64,000 nt of DNA from Rhodoferax sp. GTDB taxonomy: Bacteria > Pseudomonadota > Gammaproteobacteria > Burkholderiales > Burkholderiaceae_C. The stretch covers positions 1 to 64,000 of the forward strand of contig JACKLK010000001.1 of assembly GCA_024236015.1 (NCBI GenBank), in the 5' to 3' direction. The notes below the pieces were generated by a model. It made no database searches, had not been told where the DNA came from, and saw only the letters and a list, made by a program, of their open reading frames with translations. Below are positions 1-7,275 of the stretch, piece after piece. A program made the position numbers and the translations under genes. How positions within the stretch are numbered: position 1 is the stretch's first letter; each line of letters begins with the position of its first letter.

Positions 1-400
1 GCTGTGGCATGACACGCTGGCGGTCGCCGTGGCCAAGCGCTCCCACCTGCTGGCCTACCGTGAAGTGCCGTGCGAGGAAGTGCTCAAGCAGCCCTTGATC
101 TGCTCGCAGTCCACGGCCGATGAACCATGGCGCGTGACCGTGCAGCGCGTGTTCGAAAACGCGCTGCAGGAGCGGGAGCAAACGGTGGAGACATTCGATG
201 TGGCGATGACGCTGGTTGCTGCCGGGTACGGGATCGCCATTGCGCCTGCCGCGAGACTGGCGAGCTACCTACGCCGAGGCATCGCCGTACGGCCGCTGGC
301 CGGCGCACCAATGATCGTGATGGCTTACCTGCTCCGCCGCAACGCTACCTTGTCGGACACCCAGGCAAGATTCGCCCGCCGCGCGCGCTTGGTGTCCTGA
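1..400 (+). CDS. LysR-family regulator, C-terminal fragment (cut by window edge)
   Basis: The reading frame is open from base 2 to the stop at 400, so this is the C-terminal part (about 132 residues) of a gene that starts outside the window. The sequence fits the second half of a LysR substrate-binding domain: it has an FDVAMTLVAAGYGIAIAPA segment, typical of the region where these proteins judge effector binding, and ends in an Arg-rich tail. An internal GTG at 29 is probably not the start, because the frame continues upstream with domain-like sequence. It lies inside the genomic island, beyond the cadmium cassette. The regulated gene is not visible. Confidence 0.7.
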   Translation, partial: LWHDTLAVAVAKRSHLLAYREVPCEEVLKQPLICSQSTADEPWRVTVQRVFENALQEREQTVETFDVAMTLVAAGYGIAIAPAARLASYLRRGIAVRPLAGAPMIVMAYLLRRNATLSDTQARFARRARLVS

Positions 401-581
401 CTGATGCGCTGGCCTTCCCATTGATGCGTAACGGCCGGAACTGCACGTCTTCGGCCCTCCGGCTCTGCCGCCATACGTAGTCGCCGATCAAATTGATGTG
501 CTCCCAGCCCAGCGGCGACAGGTATTGCAGCAACCCGTCGTCGATCCCGTTGCCGGAGTCGCGCAGCGCCTGCGTCGCAGC
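401..581. other. Intergenic space between convergent genes
   Basis: This 181-bp stretch separates the LysR fragment from the convergent PAP2-LspA gene. I see no convincing small gene, promoter or terminator in it. Confidence 0.4.
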
Positions 582-1661
582 TCATCCTGACAACAATCTA
601 CCCTTGTTACCCTTGTCTCGAATTTCAAGGAACCTAGCGATCAAACAGCCGACTCCGATGGAGATCGCAACATCGGCGAGGTTGAACGCGGGCCAGTGCA
701 TGCCCTGCCAGTGGAAGTCGAGGAAGTCCACAACCTGACCGCGCAGCAGGCGATCCACCACGTTGCCAAGTGCCCCGCCAAGAATGAGGCTGTAGCCGAC
801 GGCTTCGAAGCGCGGCAGCGTCTGCTTCAGTTGTCGGATGAGCCAGACCGCGACGAGCAGTCCTAACGTGATGAAGAAGTAACGTTGCCAGCCACTCGCT
901 CCGGCCAAAAAGCTGAACGCGGCGCCCGGATTGAGCACATGCACGAGGTTGAAGAACGGCGTGATCTCGACCTGTTTGCCATAGACGAACGCCCGTTCGA
1001 TCGAGAGCTTGGCTGCCTGATCAGCAGCAACCGCTGCCGCAGCCACCCCGTACCACGGCAAGGCCGGCGCGAGCAGCCCCTTTGCGCGCGCCGCAGTGGC
1101 GAACGAGATCAGCCACCGCGAGAGCACGGTGCAGCCCAAGCCCAGCCCCCAGCCTGCCAGCACGTCGCCCGGGAAGTGCATACCTGCCGCCATGCGTGAC
1201 CAGCCAACCAGGGCGGCATACATCAACAGGCAACCGCGACCGCGCCAGGCCAGCAGCGGCCACAACGCAGCGGCCACCAGCGCCGCGTAGGTCGCGTGCC
1301 CGCTGGGCAGGCTGTAATGCAGCTCCACAGCGCCGATGACATGCACCGCTGCGCCCAGCACCGCATGCGGGCGCGGAAAGTCGAGCCACCACTTCAAGGC
1401 CGACGCCGCCGCCAAGGCCAGCAAGAACGCGACGCCGAAGTGCAACAAACGGCTCCGCACTAGCCGAACGCGGGCCGGATCGGAAGATGCCTTTGACCAT
1501 GCCCATAGGCCCAGTACGGTTAGGGGCGCGGTCCAGTAGCTGCCGATTAGGCTGAAGAGCGACGCCAGCGGCCACAGCACTGCGGGCGTCCCAGCATTGA
1601 TCGCTTGAAATAGCGCGAGATTCAGACCGGCCCAGTCATACAGCACGAATTTCCAACTCAT
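582..1661 (-). CDS. PAP2 phosphatase - signal peptidase II (LspA) fusion protein
   Basis: This 359-residue membrane protein joins two enzymes. Residues about 1-190 form a PAP2-type lipid phosphatase with K90 to RP98, PSGH at 119-122 and the SR...H...D set at S155, R156, H162 and D166. Residues about 200-359 form a lipoprotein signal peptidase with NPGAAF near 244-249 and the aspartyl pair D312 (in VVDF) and D330 (in FNLAD). A normal LspA is about 160-170 residues, so the N-terminal half is a complete extra domain. The start overlaps the end of cadA by 4 bases (ATGA), implying translational coupling. LspA homologues next to metal-efflux ATPases are known on mobile elements. Their role there is unclear, and lipid-carrier or lipoprotein processing under metal stress is only an inference. 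Confidence 0.88.
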   Translation of the reverse strand: MSWKFVLYDWAGLNLALFQAINAGTPAVLWPLASLFSLIGSYWTAPLTVLGLWAWSKASSDPARVRLVRSRLLHFGVAFLLALAAASALKWWLDFPRPHAVLGAAVHVIGAVELHYSLPSGHATYAALVAAALWPLLAWRGRGCLLMYAALVGWSRMAAGMHFPGDVLAGWGLGLGCTVLSRWLISFATAARAKGLLAPALPWYGVAAAAVAADQAAKLSIERAFVYGKQVEITPFFNLVHVLNPGAAFSFLAGASGWQRYFFITLGLLVAVWLIRQLKQTLPRFEAVGYSLILGGALGNVVDRLLRGQVVDFLDFHWQGMHWPAFNLADVAISIGVGCLIARFLEIRDKGNKGRLLSG

Positions 1662-4060
1662 CGGCGCAGCAGCCTCAAGCCATTGCCCACCACCAGCAGG
1701 CTAGCTCCCATGTCGGCGAACACCGCCATCCACATGGTCGCGTGGCCGGTGAAGGTGAGCACCAGGAACACGGCCTTGATGCCCAGCGCAAGCGCGATGT
1801 TCTGTGTGAGCACCTGTGCCGTGGTGCGGGACAGCCGCACGAAGGTCGGAATCTTGCGCAGGTCATCGTCCATCAGCGCCACGTCGGCCGTCTCGATGGC
1901 CGTGTCGGTGCCCGCCGCGCCCATCGCGAAGCCAATGTCGGCACGAGCCAACGCCGGAGCGTCGTTGATTCCATCACCGACCATGCCGACCCCGCCGGAC
2001 TGGGCAAGCGCTTCGATCTCGCGCAGTTTGTCATCGGGGAGCAGGTTGCCTTGTGCGCGGTCGATCCCGGCCTGTGTGGCAATCGCCTTGGCGGTGTGTG
2101 GGTTGTCGCCGGTCAGCATCATGGTCTGGATGCCCAGCGCGTGCAGTTCGGCCACGGCGCTCCGGCTGCTGTCCTTGATGGTGTCGGCCACTGCCATGAG
2201 CGCCTGCACGCCCTCGGGCTCCACCAGCATCACCGCCGTCTTACCCTCGGCTTCCAGTGCGGTGATGCGTTGTTCCATTGCGGGGGAGCAATGTCCCAGC
2301 TCGTCGAGCATCCGATGGTTGCCGAGGTGATAGGCCACTCCGTCGATCACGCCGCGCACGCCTCGGCCGGGCAATGCGGCGAATTCCGCGACTTCGCGCA
2401 GCGCCACGCCGTCGGCAAGGGCGGCTTGCGCGATTGCCTTGGACACCGGATGGTCGGAGCGGCTGGCCAGGCTGGCCGCGAGACTACGGGCGTGCTGGGG
2501 CGAAGCGTTACCCAAGGCAACGAAGTCGGTCTGCGCGGGCTTGCCGTGGGTGATGGTGCCGGTCTTGTCCAAGGCCAGCCAGCGCAGCTTGCGGCCCTCT
2601 TCCAAATACACGCCGCCCTTGATGAGAATGCCGTGGCGTGCCGCTGCGGCCAACCCGCTGACGATGCTGACGGGTGTCGAAATCACCAGCGCGCACGGGC
2701 AGGCGATCACCAGCAAAACCAGCGCCCGATAGATCCAATCCAGCCATGCCGCTCCCACAAAGAGCGGCGGCACCAGTGCGACGACCACGGCCAAGGCGAA
2801 TACGGCGGGCGTGTACCAGCGCGCGAACTGATCCACGAAGCGCTGGGTCGGCGCGCGGCTGCCTTGTGCGGCCTCCACCGCATGAATGATGCGGGCCAGC
2901 GTGGAGTTGTTCGCCAGCGCCGTGACACGGTACTCGAACGAGCCTGACTCGTTGAGGGAACCCGCAAAGACGGGATCGCCTAGGCCCTTGTCGACGGGCA
3001 GACTCTCCCCGGTGATCGGCGCTTGGTTCACGGTCGAGCGGCCTTCTACGACCTCCCCATCGAGGGCGATGCGTTCGCCAGGCCGCACTCGCACCCGGCT
3101 GCCGATCGCAACCTGCTTGGCATCCACCTCGCGCCATGAGCCATCAGGCTGTTGCACCGTGGCTCGCTCCGGGGCCAGATCGAGCAGCCCCGCGATGGCG
3201 TTGCGGGCGCGGTCCAGCGACTTGGCCTCGATGACCTCGGCCAAAGCGAACAACACCATCACCATCGCCGCCTCCGGCCAGTGCCCGATCAACATGGCCC
3301 CGGTGACGGCAATCGACATCAGGGCGTTCATGTTGAGGTTGCGGTTCTTGAGGGCAATCCATCCTTTCTTGTAGGTGGACAGGCCACCGGTGAGGATGGC
3401 GACCAGAGCCAGAACCATCACCGACCAATGATTGCCGCCTTGGAGCCAGTACACGGCCTCCGCCGCAACAGCGGCGACTAGCGAGATGCCGAGCGGCCAC
3501 CAATGGGTCGTGGTCTGCCCCGGTGCTGATGACGCAGGCGTGCGGTTGGCTTCTTCGAGCACTTGGGCCTCGAAGCCGAGCGATTGCAGAGCACCCAGCA
3601 CGTCAGGCAGCACGGCTGGGGCATGGCGCACGGTGAGCGTGCGTTGCATCAGGTTGAAGTCGAGATCGATCACACCGGCCAGCGTGGCGAGATTGCTGCG
3701 GATCAGCGCCTCCTCGGACGGACAATCCATCTTGGCGATGGCAAGGCGGGTGGTCTGCACCGCCGAGCGGTCGTCCTGTCGCACCGCCTGCATATCGACA
3801 GCCGCCAAGGCTTGTTCCACGGGGGCCAACGACGCCAGGGTGTGCCGCACGGTCAAGGTGCGCCGCATCAGGTTGAAATCGAGCTCCACCACGCCGGGCA
3901 CGCCGCCCAGCTTGCCCCGGATCAGCGCTTCTTCCGTGGGGCAGTCCATGTTCTCGATGTGATAGACGGCAACCGCCACCCCGGTAGTGGCGCTGGTCTG
4001 TGTTTCTGATTTGAGAACGGGAGCATCAGCACAACCGTACCCGCTTGATCCGCAACTCAT
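1658..4060 (-). CDS. cadA: Zn2+/Cd2+/Pb2+-exporting P1B-type ATPase
   Basis: This 800-residue heavy-metal pump moves divalent soft metals out of the cytoplasm using ATP. A Cys-containing N-terminal tail is followed by two heavy-metal-associated domains around residues 33-95 and 105-168. The actuator TGES is at 350-353, the CPC metal-site motif of the Zn/Cd/Pb class at 454-456, the phosphorylation site DKTGT at 498-502, and a GDGINDAP hinge lies near the C-terminus. Both HMA domains read MDCPxEE, so the second Cys of the usual CxxC is a Glu, a variant known in some CadA proteins. The ATG at 4060 has an upstream GAGGAA ribosome site. The gene is divergent from cadR and is controlled by the palindromic promoter between them. 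Confidence 0.95.
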   Translation of the reverse strand: MSCGSSGYGCADAPVLKSETQTSATTGVAVAVYHIENMDCPTEEALIRGKLGGVPGVVELDFNLMRRTLTVRHTLASLAPVEQALAAVDMQAVRQDDRSAVQTTRLAIAKMDCPSEEALIRSNLATLAGVIDLDFNLMQRTLTVRHAPAVLPDVLGALQSLGFEAQVLEEANRTPASSAPGQTTTHWWPLGISLVAAVAAEAVYWLQGGNHWSVMVLALVAILTGGLSTYKKGWIALKNRNLNMNALMSIAVTGAMLIGHWPEAAMVMVLFALAEVIEAKSLDRARNAIAGLLDLAPERATVQQPDGSWREVDAKQVAIGSRVRVRPGERIALDGEVVEGRSTVNQAPITGESLPVDKGLGDPVFAGSLNESGSFEYRVTALANNSTLARIIHAVEAAQGSRAPTQRFVDQFARWYTPAVFALAVVVALVPPLFVGAAWLDWIYRALVLLVIACPCALVISTPVSIVSGLAAAARHGILIKGGVYLEEGRKLRWLALDKTGTITHGKPAQTDFVALGNASPQHARSLAASLASRSDHPVSKAIAQAALADGVALREVAEFAALPGRGVRGVIDGVAYHLGNHRMLDELGHCSPAMEQRITALEAEGKTAVMLVEPEGVQALMAVADTIKDSSRSAVAELHALGIQTMMLTGDNPHTAKAIATQAGIDRAQGNLLPDDKLREIEALAQSGGVGMVGDGINDAPALARADIGFAMGAAGTDTAIETADVALMDDDLRKIPTFVRLSRTTAQVLTQNIALALGIKAVFLVLTFTGHATMWMAVFADMGASLLVVGNGLRLLRR

Positions 4061-4094
4061 AGCAATTCCTCGGCGTCGTCATTCGTTCAAATGC

Positions 4095-4125
4095 ATTAAA
4101 ATCCCTATAGTGGCTATAGGGTCAA
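4095..4125 (-). promoter_or_regulatory. MerR-type cadA promoter with CadR operator
   Basis: On the minus strand a -35 TTGACC (4125-4120) and a -10 TTTAAT (4100-4095) are 19 bp apart, the long spacer typical of MerR-family activation. The spacer carries a perfect dyad CCCTATAG-TGG-CTATAGGG (4103-4121). This matches the usual layout of PbrR/CadR/ZntR operators, where the bound regulator twists the promoter to activate it. Confidence 0.88.
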
Positions 4126-4141
4126 GCATTGGAGGACCAGC

Positions 4142-4585
4142 ATGGAAATCAGGATCGGCGAACTGGCGCAGCGCACGGGATGCGAGGTCGTGACCATTCG
4201 TTACTACGAAAAGGAAGGGCTATTGCCTGAGCCGGCGCGAAGCAGCGGGAACTATCGGCTGTACGGCGAGGAGCAAGTCAAGCGCATGCAGTTCATTCGC
4301 CACTGCCGTTCGCTGGACATGTCGCTGGGCGAGATTCGGACCTTACTGAACCTGTGGGACAGCCCCACCCAGGATTGCGGAAAAGTGAATGCCCTGCTGG
4401 ATGACCATATCCGGCAGGTGGAGGCGCGGGTCGAGGCGTTGTTGCAGCTAAGGCTGCATTTGACGGCCTTGCGTGAAAAGTGCGCCGGCGCACGACCCGT
4501 CGAGGCGTGCGGCATTCTTCAAGGGCTCGTGAATTGTTCTTGCCATACCGTCAGCACCCGAGACGAGGCCAGCGCTGGCGTTTAG
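4142..4585 (+). CDS. cadR: MerR-family cadmium/lead-responsive regulator (CadR/PbrR type)
   Basis: This 147-residue metal sensor activates the divergent cadA. It has an N-terminal winged helix with IGELAQRTG and IRYYEKEGLL, a dimerisation helix at about 75-112, and cysteines at C79, C114 and C123. These match the three metal-ligand cysteines of PbrR/CadR (about 78, 113, 122). The tail adds an NCSCH pair (C132, C134). The start is set by GGAGG at 4131-4135, six bases before the ATG. The metal set (Cd, Pb, possibly Zn) follows from the family; which metal dominates cannot be read from sequence. Confidence 0.92.
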   Translation: MEIRIGELAQRTGCEVVTIRYYEKEGLLPEPARSSGNYRLYGEEQVKRMQFIRHCRSLDMSLGEIRTLLNLWDSPTQDCGKVNALLDDHIRQVEARVEALLQLRLHLTALREKCAGARPVEACGILQGLVNCSCHTVSTRDEASAGV

Positions 4586-4620
4586 CGTACGATTTTTCCC
4601 AAATTCTGTGGCTTCCCCTG

Positions 4621-6474
4621 CTAGGCGACCCCGACTCGCGGCGGGGTCCATTCGCTTTCCTTCACGGCCGTGCTCACTGCCATGGCGAGCTTGTCGAGAT
4701 TGCTGGCAGTCACGCCCTCCAGTGCCGAACGCCCCCGCAGCATCGAGCGCGGTTGCAGCAGTGCATGGTAGATCTGCCAAGGGTCCGCATCCCTGGTCAG
4801 CTTCAGGACGGACTGGATCAGCTCGTGCTTGAGCGGGTCGAGGTGCCAGTCCGGCACGCGCTGGCCGCGGTTGCCTACGTTCAAAGCCAGCAAGTTGCCC
4901 GCCTTGATCTCGTAGCTGATCCACCTGCGGGATTTGCCTGCCATCTTGGCAAACGCAGCGACGGGAAGGTTGTGCGGCGCTTCGAAGACATCGAACAGCT
5001 CCATCCGCTCGCGCTGAATGTCCGAAGGCACCAGCGGCGCGGCCGATCGAGGGGGCGGAACCGCCGGCAGCCGATGTGCGGCGGCAGAAACCAACGGCAT
5101 GGCGTCACCCGGCTTTGTCACGAGCAGGATTGGCGAAGCAGCAACCGGCGTAGAGGGGGCGTTTGCGGTTTGCTCACTCGGGAATGCGGGCACGCCTTCC
5201 AGATGCACGGTGAGGGGCATGCTGGCCGCCTCGACCTGGTTCTGCTCGAAGAGGTCGAGCCGATCGGCCCAGTCCTGCATCATGCGGCGACGCTGCTCCA
5301 CGTACTCGGCATGGTTGTAGGTCGCGCTGACCTTGTTGGGATCGACATGCGAGAGCTGTGCATCCACCCAGACCTTCGGGTAGCCGATCTCGTTGAGCGC
5401 AGTGGACATCGTGCCGCGGATACCGTGTCCGGTCAGGCGTTCCTGATAGCCCATGCGTTTGAGCGCACCATTGAGCGTGTTCTCGCTGATGCGCTTCTTC
5501 AAGTCGCTGTCGTGCCGGAACAGGTAGCGCTGGGCCGGCTTGAACTCATCCAGCAGGTGCCGGACGATCTCCATGGCCTGAATCGACAGCGGCACGATGT
5601 AGGGCGGGATGTCCTTCGGCTGCTGCCGCTTCTTGCGCATATCCACCTGGAGTTGCTTCACGACGTCGGGCGGGATGATCCACAGTCCACGGTCCAGATC
5701 GAATTGATCCGGCATCGCCTGTCGCAGCTCTCCGGTTCGCACGCCGGTCAGCAGCAGTAGCCGCAGCCCGAGCTGGGTCTGCCGCCTGCCGCGATAGCTG
5801 CGCAGCCTCTGCAACAGCTTCGGCAACTCGGCCATGCGCAGGAACGGGTTGTGGTTGACGGGTGGCAGTGGCAGCGCCACCACATCGAGATCGGAGGCAG
5901 GGTTCTGCTCCAGGCCCGGCACGATCACCAGCGCGTAGCGGAACAGTTGGTTGAACCACGTCCTGACTTTCTCGGCGACGGAGAGCGCCCTGCGCTTCTC
6001 GATCTTGGCGATCACCTCCAAGAGGTCGGGACGCTTGATCTCATAGATCGACCGCTTGCCCAAGGCGGGCAGCACATCCTTGTCGAAGATGCGCGGAAGT
6101 ATCGAGAGGGTCGTCTGCCGGCCTTCCTTGAGGCTGAGCCCGCGATGCTTGAGCCACTTGCGATACACCGCCTCGAAGGTGTTTTCGTCGGCGAGCCGGA
6201 CAGCGGTGCGCTTCTGCTTGCGGTGAACGCGAGGATTGGTGCCTTTGGCCAGCAGGGCGCGCGCTTCGTCGCGCAGGCTGCGGGCCTCGCGAAGCGTCAC
6301 CTCCGGGTAGGTGCCGAGCGACATCCGCTTCTGCTTGCCCGCCCAGTAGTAGCGGAAGTGCCAAGTCCTGCCCCCTGCAGCCGTGACGGCCAGGGAGAGG
6401 CCATCCAAGTCAGGGAGGGTGTATGCCTTGCCAGTTGCCTTGGCCTGTCGAACGGCCAGGTCTGAGAGTGCCAT
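4621..6474 (-). CDS. int: Tyrosine integrase of ICEclc/PAGI-2-type island, with long C-terminal extension
   Basis: This enzyme integrates and excises the island at tRNA-Gly. From the chosen start it is 617 residues. It has an N-terminal arm-DNA-binding domain of the P4 type (ALSDLAVRQAKATG), a core-binding region, and a catalytic domain with R246, H350-x-x-R353, H376 and the nucleophile Y386. P4-type integrases are usually about 400 residues; ICEclc-like ones exceed 600. The extra part here includes a Pro/Ala linker (about 415-485), an HTH-like segment (about 500-545) and a DPWQIYHALL...GRSALEGV segment (about 563-590). The ATG at 6474 was preferred over 6492 because AGGAG lies seven bases upstream. 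It is transcribed away from the tRNA into the island. Confidence 0.93.
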   Translation of the reverse strand: MALSDLAVRQAKATGKAYTLPDLDGLSLAVTAAGGRTWHFRYYWAGKQKRMSLGTYPEVTLREARSLRDEARALLAKGTNPRVHRKQKRTAVRLADENTFEAVYRKWLKHRGLSLKEGRQTTLSILPRIFDKDVLPALGKRSIYEIKRPDLLEVIAKIEKRRALSVAEKVRTWFNQLFRYALVIVPGLEQNPASDLDVVALPLPPVNHNPFLRMAELPKLLQRLRSYRGRRQTQLGLRLLLLTGVRTGELRQAMPDQFDLDRGLWIIPPDVVKQLQVDMRKKRQQPKDIPPYIVPLSIQAMEIVRHLLDEFKPAQRYLFRHDSDLKKRISENTLNGALKRMGYQERLTGHGIRGTMSTALNEIGYPKVWVDAQLSHVDPNKVSATYNHAEYVEQRRRMMQDWADRLDLFEQNQVEAASMPLTVHLEGVPAFPSEQTANAPSTPVAASPILLVTKPGDAMPLVSAAAHRLPAVPPPRSAAPLVPSDIQRERMELFDVFEAPHNLPVAAFAKMAGKSRRWISYEIKAGNLLALNVGNRGQRVPDWHLDPLKHELIQSVLKLTRDADPWQIYHALLQPRSMLRGRSALEGVTASNLDKLAMAVSTAVKESEWTPPRVGVA

Positions 6475-6568
6475 GCTCTTGCTCCTGAACATGAGTCAGG
6501 AACCAGATGCTGGTCACGTCGACCTCGCCCCTCCATCAACAATCCGGAATCAGCCGCGCCCGCAAAAA

Positions 6569-6698
6569 TGGACTTGTTTGTGGACTTAAAAGTCCCGGCT
6601 GTAGGCGGATCGCAGTGGACTACGGCAGAACGTCAAAGAGAGGAAAAGTCCTTGTGTGGCAACGACTTGCAGACTCTCTTGGACTTCTGCGGAAGTCC
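6569..6698. repeat. Cluster of GGACTT/AAGTCC repeats, candidate integrase arm sites
   Basis: TGGACTT occurs at 6569-6575 and 6581-6587 and TTGGACTT at 6679-6686. The inverse AAGTCC occurs at 6590-6595, 6646-6651 and 6693-6698. The last pair forms a perfect inverted repeat GGACTTC-TGCG-GAAGTCC (6681-6698). This overlaps a second one, TTCTGCGG-AAGT-CCGCAGAA (6685-6704), so the two hairpins exclude each other. The cluster lies between the integrase start and the att core. Arm-type binding sites or an excisionase site are inferred from position and repetition. Confidence 0.55.
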
Positions 6699-6712
6699 GC
6701 AGAATGATGCAG

Positions 6713-6730
6713 TGGAGCGGGTGAAGGGAA
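6713..6730 (-). other. Attachment site core of the island (att), 3' end of tRNA-Gly
   Basis: The last 18 bases of the tRNA gene, including the encoded CCA, are the site class used by ICEclc/PAGI-2-type integrases. The integrase lies just inside this junction. The matching direct repeat at the far island end is not in the window, so the exact core length cannot be checked. Confidence 0.7.
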
Positions 6731-6786
6731 TCGAACCCTCGTCTAAAGCTTGGGAAGCTGCCGTTCTACCATTGAACTACACCCGC
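6713..6786 (-). tRNA. tRNA-Gly, anticodon CCC
   Basis: The minus strand folds into a complete cloverleaf of 74 bases ending in encoded CCA. The acceptor stem starts GCGGGTG, the T arm reads GGTTCGATTCC, and the anticodon CCC is at 6754-6752 within a CTTCCCAAG loop. It is close to bacterial tRNA-Gly(CCC). Its 3' end faces the island and is restored by the inserted element. Confidence 0.95.
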
Positions 6787-7275
6787 GAAGGCTGCGAGTT
6801 TAAGCGATCGGCGCCGCCATCCGGGTGAAACCTGCGCAGATGGCGGCACCTTGCTTTTGGCGCGTGCCGGCGCCTTCCGAGCAGTGACGGCGGCGTGCAA
6901 ACCTCGGTGCGATTGGGTCCGGATTTGGTATTTGCAGGCATCTGCGTTAAACTTCAGCCCTTCTTTCGCTATCGCAGGTCAATGTGGGCGATGCCGATCT
7001 TGACGAGAGGTGCCTGACCACGCTGCGCTGGTGCAGAACATCCGGTCCACGACTGGGCGCTGGCGACGGTTGTCCGTCACCAGCGTGATAGTCATCGTTG
7101 TCCACCCATACCTGGGTGGTTTCGCTCCGGCAATTGACAGGCCCCCCGTGCAAGCACCCCTGTTCTTGGGCGTTGTGCGAGGGCATACTGATGCTGGATT
7201 CTTGCCATCGCATCTGCCGGCCATTGCATGGGCCGGGCGATACGCGCCGTTCATCCCGTCAACAAAGGACTGACC
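6787..7275. other. 489-bp intergenic region upstream of the choline operon
   Basis: This stretch separates the tRNA gene from choX. I see no reliable gene; the short open frames here lack ribosome sites and family resemblance. It should contain the promoters for the tRNA (minus strand) and choX (plus strand). It holds one clear inverted repeat, listed separately. Confidence 0.5.
7051..7093. repeat. Imperfect inverted repeat upstream of choX
   Basis: The arms GACT...CGCTGGCGACGG (7051-7069) and CCGTCACCAGCG...AGTC (7074-7093) can pair around a TTGT loop. There is no U-tract on either side, so it is not a standard terminator. It could be a regulator site or a leader hairpin for the cho operon. 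Confidence 0.4.

Noticed and set aside
1742..2947. 401-codon open frame on the plus strand inside cadA
   Set aside because: It is antisense to an intact CadA with all motifs; the translation is His/Arg/Gly-rich and typical of a GC-rich shadow.
1..6712. A second att copy within the window
   Set aside because: I did not find another copy of the tRNA-Gly 3' end left of 6713, so the other island end must lie outside.
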